Origin: Gordionus sp. m RMFG-2023
Lineage: Eukaryota > Nematomorpha > Gordioida > Chordodea > Parachordodidae
DNA length: 64,000 bases
Reading direction: 5' to 3'
Assembly (NCBI RefSeq): GCF_954871325.1
Contig: NC_088777.1
Coordinates: 54,474,703 to 54,538,702, forward strand
This document shows, in pieces, positions 46,806 through 60,100 of the stretch (position 1 is its first letter; every line of letters begins with the position of its first letter). Made by a program: the position numbers and the translations under genes. Below the pieces are notes generated by a model, which saw only the letters and a list, made by a program, of their open reading frames with translations, was not told the DNA's origin and made no database searches.

Positions 46806-46919
46806 ATGTGTCATGATATGACTGATAAACGATTTGAAACCGGCCCAATGACTAAATACTGCATTGATGGCGTTATCCAAGAAAAATTCTTTATTTGTGG
46901 TTTAAGGTGTTAAGCATTA
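46806..46919 (+). CDS. Unidentified short frame, left copy
   Basis: Starts MCHDMTD, followed by RFETGPMTKYCIDGVIQEKF, and matches the minus-strand frame at 53955-54164 for about 35 residues. A small indel then changes the reading and it stops after about 36 codons, just before the arm ends. It does not look like a random AT-rich frame (Gly, Pro, Met and Cys content) but I do not recognise the family. Confidence 0.35.
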
Positions 46920-48596
46920 TCCTAAAAAATATCATGATTGACCGAATGCCATGCTCAAATCCGACCACTTACTAAATATTCGATCAAATTTGATAGTAAT
47001 ATTAATTGAAAAGTTAATTTTTGTTTTATTAGACGACGTTAAATCAAACTGAAAGCAATAATATGGTCAGATCGGACCAACTCTTGACCAACAAGGAACG
47101 CTTCTCTGGCCCAAACGTGTCTTACTTCCCTTGCAATTCTTGATAGCTTTTGGCAAACAATCATAAATTGATTATTAGTACACATATTTTTGTTAATAAA
47201 ACCTTAATATAGGGGGTTATAGGCCGCCAAACCCAAATAATTAAATTTTATACAGCCCTGATAAGCCTTATATAATCGAGAGATCTATTTGCTGAGCATT
47301 GTAAAGTCGATAGACTTCCCTTGACCTTAATGAAATAAATGACCTTTTACCTGAATTCCAGAATATACCTCCATTGCGGCTTTCCTAGTACTTTTTTCAA
47401 AATATGTGCTACTGCAAGATTAAATACAAAATTTATTAATAATGCAAGAGTTTTTCATTTAAGATAATTTTTATAAATAAATACCGATTTCCCTGGTGGC
47501 ATATATTATGTTATAATATTTTTATATGTACACATAATTGTTTAAATACGAAGATGCATAAAATGTAACATAATTTCCTCTATGGTTGGAACCATTTAAG
47601 AAAATATAGATGTTCCAAATAATATTGTTCTATTACGATAATTTCCGATCAAAAAAGATATGCTTATTTCCATCAATTGTAAAACTCTAATGAAGATGGT
47701 GGAACAGGCATATACAATTTTTTAATCTCTTCATCGTCTTTTTCTTTGTAATAAGTGGGTAGATTCATAGCCTATTCTCAATCCCATTATATCGCATAAC
47801 TTCGTCGTATATTTTCTTCATTTCTAGGTAAGGCTTTCTCCTAATTAAATTTCAAAAATATAATAATTTGAGTGTAAATTAACAGATATTTTTTGGTATA
47901 ATATAAAAATATCATCATATATACTTAATATATATAAATTTGTATAATATTATTCTAACGGCATTGAGATTTTATTATCATGATGCTATCTACAACAGTA
48001 AAGGTAAAAATACCTGATTTTATAATAGCTCTGGAATTCCAATGATCTCATTTTTAATATTTAACATCGAAGTTTTTATTGTTATATCGATAATTAATCC
48101 CTATGGATCATTATTTCTTTTCGATTTTGTTGTATAGTGTGAAGTTGACTCTCTATTATAAAAAATAATTGATAGAAAATACAATGATGAATATATACAA
48201 CCCTTTTTATATTATAAATATACTATTAAAAAAAATAATGCCTCGTCCTTGATAATTTTGGTATCTCCTACTGTAAGAGTATTAATTATGACCTAACTTT
48301 GGCCTAAACAAAAATTCAAACCAATATTTAAATATATTTATGAGGAAAGACCATCTTATTTCATGAACCACAGTAATTGGTTTATATCCAAGATAGAGAT
48401 ACTTAATAAAACAAATATACAAATGTATAATATTCAATATTATTTATACAATAAGAATATTTTCGATAATTATAGAATTTGGGTTGTATCTATTTTTTAC
48501 GGTAAGTTCAAAGATTTTTTGTATAATTAAATGTTTTATGATATAGTAAAAGTGGGAATATTTTTTACCAGATGTTAAAAAAATCAAATGATATTA

Positions 48597-48692
48597 CAGT
48601 GTTGTGATGATTTAATGGAAAATATTGACGATTAAATTAAAACCCATCCATACAAAATTTCGTCAATATGTCATTAAATCATCACAACACTG
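48597..48692. mobile_element. Tc1/mariner-type MITE
   Basis: A 96-bp near-perfect fold-back: CAGTGTTGTGATGATTTAAT at the left and its reverse complement at the right, flanked by TA on each side (48595-48596 and 48693-48694). The TA duplication and CAGTGTTG start are typical of Tc1/mariner elements. There is no coding sequence. Confidence 0.88.
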
Positions 48693-48960
48693 TAATATTT
48701 ATTAATCTATGTTAAAAAATTATTTATCTACTTTTTAAAAAATGCGCACTTGAAGTTTGTAATTAAAAAAACTTTGATTTATATGTAAATGAATAATTTT
48801 ACAAAAAGATATTTTTTTTACATATCATTTACTTAATATTTTTATATATTTAATTTAATTAATTTTTCAAAATTTAATATAGATTATATACTTTCACATA
48901 ACTTTAATAACTCTCTTTTATTCCAAAATACTTCTGTAAATTATTCTTTGCCCATCTCAG

Positions 48961-49197
48961 GAGAATGATATTCATTCATCTAACATTTCAACAAATAATA
49001 ATTCTTTAGCCACCATTAATGAAAATACACATTCTCATGTATCCTCCATTATTCCTAAACTTAAAAGAGCATACCATTGTTGGAACAAAGAAAAGATTGG
49101 CATGGTAATGAAAATTTTAGCTATGCCAGAGGAGGAACAGATGAGAAAATGTCTCCAAAATATATTGACATTTTTTAAATTGATTTTAGGAGGTTGA
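48961..49197 (+). CDS. Exon-like frame of unknown function
   Basis: A 78-codon frame following a good acceptor (TTTGCCCATCTCAG at 48960) and ending in TGA. It has no internal ATG start near its beginning. The sequence goes from Ser/Asn-rich (NDIHSSNISTNNNSLATINE) to a helical C-terminus with AYHCWNKEKIGMVMKILAMP. Codon choice and composition are unlike nearby chance frames. It could be the last exon of a host gene or the C-terminus of an unrecognised transposon protein. No upstream partner exon was found. Confidence 0.4.
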   Translation, partial: ENDIHSSNISTNNNSLATINENTHSHVSSIIPKLKRAYHCWNKEKIGMVMKILAMPEEEQMRKCLQNILTFFKLILGG

Positions 49198-49657
49198 ATT
49201 TGATTTTTTAGAGGTAGTTTTCAATAATTGATACTATTATGATGTTTATCTTTGATTCTGACAAATGTCAAAAGAACATAGATTGGTCAATTAACAAATA
49301 AAACTATAAATTTTATATTTTTAAATTTTAAGTCTTTAATTTATTTTTTTTATCATTAAATAAATATTTTACAATTTTACCTTGTTTTTAATTGGTAATT
49401 TTCTAAAAGTAAAGAGGTTAATATATATGATTATTCAATAATAAATTTCAGTCCCATCCTAACCTGATGAAGTAATTTATAAAGAAGTTAATAATAATAT
49501 AAACCGTTTGACTAAAATTTTATTAAAAATAAGATTTTCACAAATTAATAAACATCTAAAGTTATCAAAGATTCCCAGTATATTTTCTTCTCATTTCTTG
49601 ATCAATCCCAATAGAGTGACCCGATCACCTCTTCCATGATTATTAGCAAAAATTAGA

Positions 49658-51225
49658 GTTGAAAATTTATATTAAGACTATTTATTTTGAGTAAAATATT
49701 GAAATTCACCTTTAAGGCTTGTATTTAAATGCATGAAGTTCGAAATGAATTGGCTAAGGCAACCAAATGAATACAAACACAAAAAATTAAATTACAAAGA
49801 CTATGAAGTTAATATTAATTACTATTATTTCTATAATTAATCTTAAAATATAACTAAGGGGTATAATTGGGTATATTATTTTTAAAATTATATTACATAT
49901 CTAATTATTTGAAAAAGATTTATTTTATAATTGATTCTGAATATAATATTCAAATTTGATAAAATAGAATTCTTAATTGTTGAACAAAAAAGCAAGTTGA
50001 GTGAATTTATTTTGAAAGATGTATTTAGCTTTATATATATAAAATGGATATTTATTAAGGTATTGTAAATAACCAAAAAAAAAATAATATCAACACAAAA
50101 TTAGAAATAAAATTAAAAAATGGTTAAATTTGTTTTATAATACTTAACTGTTTTAAATTAATTAAATTCTTATTCTTTAATAAATTTATTATATAAATAT
50201 GTATTCTACAGAATTATAAGCATAATGAAAATAACCAAAACTAGAATGCTTAGTAAAATTTAGAGCTATTTTTATTTCAAAAATTTATCTGTATCGTCCT
50301 ACCTACTATTGGACAAGCGGGGGTGATGGCTTGATCTGAACTTAGGGATTAATAGGCTTGATTTGGACATATGGAATAATAGGATGACTTGATTTGAACC
50401 TAGGAATTAATAAGATGGTAGTAATATGATCTGACGTTGGAATTAATAAGAATAATTCAAATGGATATAATTATTTGTGTATATTTAATAAAAAAATAAC
50501 TATTTTATATATCGTTAATCAATTGTTTCCAATCATACATTTAACAATATTATATATTATTACAATCTAAATATATCTTCTTTTCGCATAGTGAAACATT
50601 AGTCTAAAAGTAATATTAGACGTAAATGTAATTGAACCACTTTCTACCAATATTTTATTCACTTTACTATTATTTACTTATTTATAATCAATTTAAATTA
50701 TAAACAAATAGTTACCTTAATGTTTTCTTCGTTATGTTTAAAAACTATTTTTGTTACACGTTTAATTATATCTTCTTATTAACATATATACTATTTCAGC
50801 ATCAACATTTGCTACTAAATTAAAATTGTGACTAGTCCAAGAGTGATGTTTAGATAAATTATTTCTTAACGCATCTATTTAGAATAATTAAATATAATTA
50901 AATCAATTTAAAATAAATAAATATAAAATAAAATTGGTTTTATAAAATAATATTATCGTCTACTTTGATATTTAATTTAGAAATATTACATTTTTAAAGA
51001 TCTAATATTTAACAAGTATGAATATATAAATAATCGTTATTACTATAAATTATTTTCTTATATTTATCAGGATCTTTTAATGGCTTAATATTTATAGGTA
51101 AAGTACTATTTTTATAATAACCCTTAAATTCATTAAATTATAGTTTATTAATTCTAAGATGTAAGAGAATGTAAATTAGGAACATAACTCGCACTTTCAA
51201 GTATTGATTTAATTTGTTCTATTAA
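49658..51225. repeat. Segmental repeat copy B, left part
   Basis: Matches 5858-7050 and then 11566-11929 directly, skipping element 1 and about 250 bp of its flanks. It ends at TTAA (51222-51225), where the piggyBac element begins. Confidence 0.87.
50329..50455. repeat. Degenerate minisatellite in copy B
   Basis: Same array as at 6527-6655, with almost the same units. Confidence 0.7.
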
Positions 51226-53679
51226 CCCTGTATTGCATGTACTATGTTAGAATAATTTTTTTTTGGCAAACTAGATTTTTTATTTCTCTAGATACTATTG
51301 ATAATCTCATGGCTCACTTTTTTAAAAAAAATTATAAATTTCTTAGAAGATGAACGGTATGTGGATTTAAATACACATTATGCAATTAAGGATACAAATT
51401 TCAATTATTTCCACAATAATTTTTATTGTACTTTAAACTATAAATATATAAAATTTTATTTAAATATAACAAATATTAAAGGTTTAAACATTTTAATTTT
51501 CATGAAAATCTATAAAACAATTATTTGTGGGCGTAAAACATAAATATACACCACATTTTTTGCAAGATACTTTTGTTATAAATAAGCATCCTGGCATTTT
51601 ACATCTACCCTTCTTATCATTATATTTTGGCCAATGAGCCGTGAGGTCTTTCCTAACCTCTTGAAGTGGTAAATATTGAGCTGGTCCTTTTTTACATTTT
51701 TCCCGATAACCAGTTTGAACTGATTTTCGTTTTGGAATATTGTTTGAAGTGCATTTGCCATATTTGCAAAGGACTTCCGCCACCGAAATTTTGAAATTGT
51801 ACAAACTTAATCGATCCTTGCCTGCTATTGATATACTATTATAATCCCGTTTGTATAGCAACCAAGAATTTATAAGTAACATGTCGAATACATGAAATAA
51901 AATTCGATGGTACCATTTTCTTGATTTGGTATGAATTCTATATAATGAAAGTAAAGAATCCATAAGATCTACACCTCCCATTGATTTATTATAAACTTTA
52001 ACAATGTTTGGACATTTTATCATTATTTTATCCTTTTTTTTCTATCATATCTTTCGCAATCGATAAGAGGATGTGCACCTACAAAAGTGCTCAATAAGGT
52101 CACAGCACGATTGTCGTGCCACTTCACTGAATTTAATTCAACCCCGTTTATTATTGTTTTTTTTGAAACAAAAAATCCTCGTCCTTTTTTTTCAACTCCT
52201 TATCTGTTGGGAAGTTGATATTTGGTAGTCGATTACCTCTGACCGTGGCCGCGCAAAATATCCCTCTTTGAGCGAGTACGACTTGCAAATTTGGTGAACA
52301 AAACCAGTTATCAAAAAATAATTTATAATTAATTTGCTGTGGTATATAAGAAATTAAACGTAGCACAGCATTGCCACTTGCTCCAACATCAGGCAATCCT
52401 TCCGCTGGTAGTATTTTCCCAGAGTATACTTCAAAATTATGGAGAAGGCCATCATCTCCGCATAGTAGAAAGACTTTATAGCCCCATTTTTTGGGCTTTT
52501 GGGGGTTATATTGCTTTAATCTGCTCATCCCTTTGTATGGAATTATTTGCTCATCTACGCAAATATTTTCCCCTATCGATAAAGATTTTAGTATATTATT
52601 GGTTATAGTTATCAAGGGTCTAATTTTATGAAGTGGGTCATGGCCCTCACTTCCAAGTGGAATAAATTTGTCATTATCATTTATATGAATGAATGATTTG
52701 ATTTGTTCCCAGCGATTTAGGGTCATGACATCAGCCACCTTGGCCTGTCTTGTATTGGTGGCCCAGTAGAGACGTGCTCTGGGAAGTTTAATAATTGACA
52801 TGTAAAAAATAATTCCTATAAATTTTTCTAATTCATCTATCGATAAATTCAAAGGTTTGTTGGAATTACATTGAATTGCATATAAATTTGATTCGTAAAC
52901 AATTAGAGGTAATAAATCATTGAGATATGTATTATAATAATCCATTGGTTTTTTTACTTTATCAACCGTTGGGTTTTCTCCTTTCCACTTTGGAATAACT
53001 AATGGTAAATTAGTTAAGCAATTTTTCCAAATCATTTTTCTCACGATTCCTTTTTCATTATTTATATTTTCATCCTCTTCCGATTCATCACTCTCATTGA
53101 AATCTAGATATTTATAGATTATATAAGAGCATACATTTTAAATATACCTAAATCATTATTTTGGGTTGACAGAAACTCCTCATCAGACGATTCACTTAAA
53201 TTTGAATCTTCACTATCATTAGGTATGGTACCACAATTCATAATTCTAAAAATATAAAACTCAAATAAAATACCTTATTTGCATAATGTGTCTTTAAAGC
53301 AACGTATGATTATTACAAAATATAATTATCAAAAATAATAAATATATATAAAATAATTTCATTAACATTAATTTTTACCTTTTATTTATCTAATTTTAAT
53401 GTTTTGAAATTTGTCAAATATATTATTTATCCTTTTACGATGTGTAGAAAATTGAGAAGAAAAATTTTATAAAAAAATAGCCATTTTTAAAAATAGGGTT
53501 TAATAAAATGCGAAATTAAAAATAAATAATAGATCACGTGGCCCAAATTAAAATTCCAATCGAAGATATAGAATATGGCTTCAAATACACACCATGCAAT
53601 TGATTTAAAATTTATTTATAAAATATTTATTATATAATTTGTGGTATGTGGCTTGAGATACACAGTATGCAATACAGGG
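51226..53679 (-). mobile_element. piggyBac DNA transposon
   Basis: A 2454-bp element inserted at TTAA (duplicated at 51222-51225 and 53680-53683) with terminal inverted repeats CCCTGTATTGCAT, perfect over 13 bp. Copy A has the unoccupied site with a single TTAA (11926-11929), which proves the boundaries. Subterminal words of the form GGnTTnAAATACACAnnATG occur near 51362, 53576 and 53650. The transposase is on the minus strand and frame-broken, so the element is probably dead but could be mobilised in trans if its ends still work. Confidence 0.96.
51493..53241 (-). pseudogene. piggyBac transposase, frame-broken
   Basis: From ATG at 53241: an acidic N-terminus (NDSEDSNLSESSDEEF), then a possible 44-nt GT-AG intron (53104-53147) after which the acidic reading continues in frame into the core. 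The DDE-type catalytic aspartates are visible: DEQIIPYKG (near 52550), LFFDNWF (near 52310) and GGVDLMD (near 51965). The C-terminal cysteine-rich domain (CKMPGCLF, CKKCGVYLC) lies at 51510-51600. Two frameshifts, near 52150 and near 52030, interrupt the region between the second and third aspartates. The intervening piece (VKWHDNRAVTLLSTFVGAHP) is readable in the third frame. The total is close to the usual 560-600 residues of the family. Confidence 0.93.
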
Positions 53680-54000
53680 TTAAGGGTTAGTGTTAATATT
53701 GGCATTGCACATTTGTGAAGATTATATATAATTTTTAATTGCGAAGGTTTTGGACAATCGAAATAGCTATTAATTTTTTTATGTCCTTCCATTAATTCTT
53801 CTATTTGCTATGATGCTAACCTGCCCTTATGGCCTTTGGATTAACCCTTGGAATTTGCTCTAATGCAAACCTGCCCGCCTTTCGATTAACCCCTGGAATT
53901 TGCTCTAATGCAGACCTGCCCTTATAGCCTTTTGATTAACCCCTGTATTTTGCTCTAATGCAAACCAGCCTTATGACCTTGTGATTTAACTCTTGGATCA
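53680..54000. repeat. Segmental repeat copy B, right part
   Basis: Continues the match to copy A from GGGTTAG through the 50-bp repeats to TTGGATCA at 54000. It then reads on into CAAACCTGATTGCAACTCG, giving the undisturbed form of the site where element 3 entered copy A. Confidence 0.87.
53807..54000. repeat. 50-bp tandem repeat, four units (copy B)
   Basis: Same units as 12053-12295, one unit fewer. Confidence 0.87.
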
Positions 54001-54164
54001 CAAACCTGATTGCAACTCGAGTATCGAATAACAGTACTGGCCACCAACACATAATGCTTAACACCTCTAACCCAAATAAAGAATTTTTCTTGGATAACGC
54101 CATCAATGCAGTATCTAGTCATTGGGCCGGTTTCAAATCGTATATCAGTCATATCATGACACAT
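53955..54164 (-). CDS. Unidentified short frame, right copy
   Basis: 69 codons from ATG at 54164. After the part shared with the left arm (RFETGPMTRYCIDGVIQEKF) it continues FIWVRGVKHYVLVASTVIRY and beyond 54053 leaves the inverted arm, ending inside the last 50-bp repeat unit. It may be a fragment of a gene or transposon cut by the duplication boundary. No family is recognised. Confidence 0.35.
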   Translation of the reverse strand: MCHDMTDIRFETGPMTRYCIDGVIQEKFFIWVRGVKHYVLVASTVIRYSSCNQVCDPRVKSQGHKAGLH

Positions 54165-57100
54165 TTAGAATATATTCTACAACACATTGTTAGAAATTAT
54201 AATTAAAGTAATATCTTTTATTCCCAAAAAATTATATTTTTCCCGTGAAGATGTAAAAAAAATTAGCAATAAATATGTATCACAATATACATATCATGTT
54301 CACGTTAAATTTTGAATATGCAATTGTATAAAAGCTTCAAAAGGTGCACTATGCCAGCATCAGATTAATATGTTGCTAATATGTTTAATAAAAAATTTAT
54401 TTAGGCATATAAATTACTACAAAAGACAGTTATAACTTACCATTTAACTTTAGGCGAATGTTGCATAAGCCCCTCATTTTATCTACCCTTGAAAAATATT
54501 GAAAATGATTTTAAACTTCCTGATTTAATTGAAATGTAACTTACCAATGAAAATTCGAATAGCTTCCATGAAATTGAAACATTATCCAATAATAATGATA
54601 ATAATATAACTATTGAAGTAGAATTAATGACATCAGAGGATGCTGATGATTCATACAATTATATAATGATAAAGCGTTTTTATTAAAAGGAACAAAATTA
54701 TTTTATTATAAATTAAAAAAATTTAGAACCCCAACTCAATTTCATCAAAAAAACTTATTATCGAAAATATCAAAGATTCATGTCTAACATACAGCTTTGA
54801 CTAGAAGAAACAGATAAAAACAAATATAACACAAATATGATATTAGCTAATCTTTCATATAATTTACATAATTATTTTTTTATAATTTTGGCAACTATTT
54901 TTTATAGATTTTACTTTATATTAGAATATACAATATATTTTCTGATACATATTATATTCTATAATTGAATAAATTTATTAAAAATAATATTTCTGCAATA
55001 ATGAATATTATATATTTTTTCTAAAACAATAAATATATATCAAATTAGTTTGTTTAAACATATTATATTGAGGTTAATGTTTAAAATTTTCTAGTGATTG
55101 AATAATTTAAAAACACTTGTTGGGTGCTATTTTGATAACATTTTCTATCTAAAATTTTTAAAAAGTATTTAAAAAATAATATAATTATTGTGTCAATAAT
55201 GAGCCTAAATTAAAATTATTTAGAATGGAAATGCATTGAATATACTTTAAACATGCATTATACATCAAATTATTTTAAGATGATTACTTATATTTTGTTT
55301 CAACTTTCTTGATTATCGTATTAATTTATATTGTATTTAAATTGTATATAAGTGTAAAATAAATATTTGGAAAAATTATTTTAATAATAAACAGTTAAAA
55401 AATTAGGAGATAAATAATTATGATCTACAATTGTGATCCTAATACTTGTTCATATTGAAATTACTAAATATATAGTTTATATAATTAAAATATAACATCA
55501 AAATTATGTAAGATATAAAATTACATTGTTTATCCAGATATCAAAAAATTACCAATTCATTTAAAACTTAGTGCAGTGACTAAACCCTCTGATGCGATAC
55601 TGATTCCTGACATTATCAAGATTTGACCTATATACTTTTATAAACTTTTCCTATCTATTAAATATTTATTATTAGATTTCATTTTTAAAAATATGAGCCA
55701 TTGACGAACTAAATACATCTTTTTTTATATATTGAAAATAAATATGATGGTTATATTTTAGATACTCGATAACTTTGTTTATCGAATCTCATAACTGAAT
55801 ATTGAGATGTTATATTTTAACTAAATAAAAATAGGAATATATTATGCATATGTATACCCTTTATAGTGTAAATAAATAAATCTTCCTCTTTAAAGATAAT
55901 ATGTGTATCTTGTCCAAAATATGGTAAAATTACATTTTCTAGGAGCATTAATTTGATATTTTTCGATATATCATAAGATATATTCACATAAAGAAATATT
56001 TTTATTTCATTTTCAATAATTTTTTCTCTGTATTTAAAAATAATTTTAATAATAATAATAAAAGTAATGATATTTAAATAGAATCAAAATGATTTGAGAT
56101 AGAAAATATTAAGAATCTTGGCAGGTTGAAGCATAATATAATCAAAATAAAATCTCCATATATATATATGAATGGATATCTTTGTGGTATATATTAAGGT
56201 CTAAAATATCGATAAAGCAGATTTTATTAATACTGAATTAAGATTTTAATCAAAGAAATGCATACTAGAAAGAAGGAAAACGAGAAACTTAAGATGGGAA
56301 ATCCTATGAGGTTGGGGAACAGGGATATTTCTATCTGCAGTACTTGTATAAAGAAAAAATGCAAATAATTATTTTCATAATATATCTATAAGTAAATATA
56401 TTCTCACTATCTTTATCATATCTAGGTGTAAAATACTGCTTATCTTCATATTAACTTGTAGTTTTTTTAATAGCATATAATTTTTACACCTCAAGAACTT
56501 TACAAGATGCTGAAAAGAATTATTCTAAAATAGAGAAAGAAGCTATAATAAACGGCGTGAAATTTCATAAATATTTATATCGACGTAATTTTATAATACG
56601 AATGGACCACAAATCTTAAATATAATATATAGCAATAACAGAGATTTAAGCTCATTAAAAAATCAAAGATTATAAAGTTGGACAATTATCTGTTTATGAT
56701 TATTATATAATGTACAAGAATGGCGAAATTAATATAATTGCAGATGCTTTATTGTAAATCCAATAGAGTAAAATGATGATAGAATGACAAAAGAAAATAA
56801 AATAGTGAAATATATTACTTATGACACATTAACTCTATTAGAGAAGAAACCGAAATGATCCAATTTTAAAAAGAGTTAAAATATTAACAAATGGTACAAA
56901 TATAGAATCAATCCCCAGAATTACACTTTAGAATAAAAATAAATGAAATAGAAAATGATGATGGTATTTTATTTTGGAATGGCAGATTAATCATTCGGTA
57001 TTCACTTCAAAAAAGAGTTAAATATATTGCATACGGGACATCCGTATAATTCATCAATGAAATCCATTACGAGAAATTATATATGGTGGGAATAATTAGA

Positions 57101-60100
57101 TAAAGATGTGGAAAAACTAGTTAATAGATGTATTAAATGTCAAAAACAACGCAGAGATATACCAAGTTTGCCGTATAACCATGGAATCCACTATCGCAAC
57201 CCTGGAAAAGGGTATTAGATTGTATGTAACCATTGGACGGAATTTATTGGCTTGTAAGAATCGATGCGTACTCAAAATGGATCGAGATCCGTTACTCGAA
57301 ATGGTATTTCACTTTAAATTGTAACGGAAAATAGTCCACAATTTATTTCAAATGAATTTTGGTAAATGGTGTAAAAACAAAAATAAACAACATATAGAAA
57401 CTACACCGTACCATCCGAGAAATATTGGTTTAGTAAAAAAAATGCATTAATTAACACTTAAAATTCGATATTTCACAAAGGAGAATAAATACATGATGGA
57501 AATGCCTAAATGAAGTGTTATTTATGTATAGAAATTAGGAACACTCATTACCTGGACGAATACTAGCAAAACTATTTATGGAAAAGAGACTAAATACATT
57601 TTTGGACTGGGTTAAACCTTCTATTACTGAAAAATTAGAAACTTCTTTAGTGAAACCTAACCTGTTAGACTAAAGCATACTTAGATATTATGGAGACGAC
57701 TATTTAGTTTGGATAAAAAACTCAGTTTAAAAAGGTTGGCATAAATAAAGATAATAAATCAACGAACTAAATTCTCTTATAATGACGTAAAAGATAAAAT
57801 AGTACGAAAACACGCCGACCAACTACGAACAAGGGAAGAACCAATTAAAACGATCAATAATAATAGATGACTATATTAAGTTAGGAGAAGATAAAAAAGT
57901 AGAAACAATTGAACTAAGTCAAGAAGGAATTCAACCCCGATATCCAACGAGGGAACGAAAGCCAGCATATAGATTAATAGACGATATTGAACTTGGTGAT
58001 TTTAATATATAAAATCCAAATTTTGAAATACTATTAGCAATAAATTTTCTAATATATATATATATAACATTAATGACATAAAAATTGATTGTTAAAATAA
58101 TTTTGATGCTAAATTGTCTTATTTAAAAAAATCATCATCTCATTCTCCTCATTTTATACCTATGAATTAATAATATAAAAATGAATGTAAATAATGATAA
58201 ATTAAAATATGATAATAATAAATACTTCCAAAATGCATGTGGTAGGATAAATATATTCGAAATTTTTTTGTTCAAAACTGCCTTAATCTAAATAAAATAA
58301 TAATAATATATTTTGTTTAATTCATGAATATCAAATTTTTCAAAATAAACAATTTTAGTTATATAAAGCTAAAAAAATATTAATTAATATAACAACTATT
58401 TTGCACTTTAAATTAAATAAACATTATTCACGATCTATCAAACACCACTTTAAATAAATTTATCATTGTATATTTTGTGGACAAAAAATTGCGAAAACTA
58501 ACGAATATTCTCAAATAAGGTTAATAAATATGTCCACAAATTAGCAGTAGCAGGAAATTTGAAAAAATATTTAAGGCCAATAATATTAGATATTTATGTA
58601 TATAAATTTTATTCATATGAATAAATATATTTTAGCCTTTTGTTTTATTAAATAATTTAAAGTTTACAAGCTTTAATATAGGGAGGAAATTTATAGGCCT
58701 TGTTCACATCTTATAAAAGCAGGCTTCTTACACTAAATAATTTTAGGTGCATATCACTTAGCGTACAACATATATATAATAGTGGTAGCCTTGCTAATTG
58801 TGTTTATTTTATTAATTAGGCTCAAAACAAGCAATAATATATGATGAGATGTCCAGGTCTTTCACATTTTGAAAGTATAGCTTTTCTATTATGATTATTT
58901 TGTACAATTTAATAATTAGATATATTCCAGATTATATATTTTTTGCAAATTATTATAAATTTAATTTTAGGTTAAAATTTTACTTCCAAGTGATAGAAAT
59001 AGGTATGTATCACATCATTTCAGGAAAACATTTATCGCGAATGACGTTTATCGCGGAGGAATTTTTAACCGGTACGCAATATATATTCCGTTGGATTTTT
59101 TTAGCGAAACATTTCTAGAGAAGTAAATATCGTTAGTAGAATTCATTTTAGCGAAACTTTTACCGCGACCATTTATAGCTATTTGTACGAAATTATTTGC
59201 GCCAAGCATTTATTTAAAGGAAAGTAACATATTTAATATTAATTTAACCACAACTATAATCATAAACATGAAATGTTTTAAGTATCTTTTCTCATTTATT
59301 GTTTGTCTGTACTAATCTCCGAACTCCCTCTTGCACTCTCTTCATTCCGAATTTTCTTCCGATTTCTTCATTAAATTGCAACTCTTTTTCACCGTTATTC
59401 GTGTCATTATTTATCATTCCTTGATCTCGGTTATCTTGAAATAGTTTTTCCCCAGTCTTTCCTTTCTCCTCTCTTCTCTTAATATCACGATAACCTTATA
59501 TAACCTAACTATCTTCATGTCAGAAATTATTCCCCCTTATTTTACACCTACCCCTTCCAATTTTGATCGTACAAATTTCCCTCCATTTTACTTCTAAATT
59601 ATTTTCCCCTATTTCTCCTCTAGAATTATTTCCCAATAGTTCACTCTTATATTTTTCATCCTTTCTCCACAATTTAACATGGTTAAAATTCACAGCAACA
59701 TAGTCTCACTCGCTAACACCATTGTATATTCCTCATTAGTAAAATACTCCCCAAAAACTATACCATAGAAATAATCAAATGATGCGGTCCCATCAACACT
59801 GCTTCTATATTTTGATTGATAATTTATAAATATATACTTCCACTCTCTTATCCAATATTACTTCAATTTATACCCTTTCATACTAAATTCCAATTTCTCT
59901 TCCTGGCCACATACTTTGATATCTAAAGTAACATATCAAAAACATGGGAACTGTTGAAGAGGTATTTCCATACATATTTAATGTATAGTTAGTTGTATAT
60001 GTGTATATGGATAGGCGTTAAACAATAAATAAAGCATATAAATATTTACTTGATCATTGAATCTAAATAAATTAAATTGTATTATTTTAGAAAATGAGAA

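Larger units (their letters stand above)
40511..46919. repeat. Inner inverted duplication, left arm
   Basis: Its reverse complement runs collinearly along 54053-60535. Matching landmarks include GGGATCTGTCAG at the outer edge, GCGATAAATGTTTTCCTGAA (near 42030), GGACATCTCATC (near 42210), GTTCCCCAACCTCATAGGAT (near 44745) and AACCGGCCCAATGAC (near 46840). Identity by eye is high, with small indels throughout. The arm holds gag-like and pol remains. It ends inside the short frame at 46806. Confidence 0.9.
46920..49657. other. Left half of the spacer between the inverted arms
   Basis: Mostly AT-rich unique sequence. Supported contents are a mariner-type MITE (48597-48692) and an exon-like frame (48961-49197). 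A minus-strand stretch near 47040-47180 reads VCQKLSRIAREVRHVWAREA, which looks protein-like but is unassigned. Confidence 0.5.

Noticed and set aside
51298-51543. 81-codon plus-strand frame inside piggyBac
   Set aside because: It overlaps the untranslated end and antisense of the transposase and has AT-rich chance composition.
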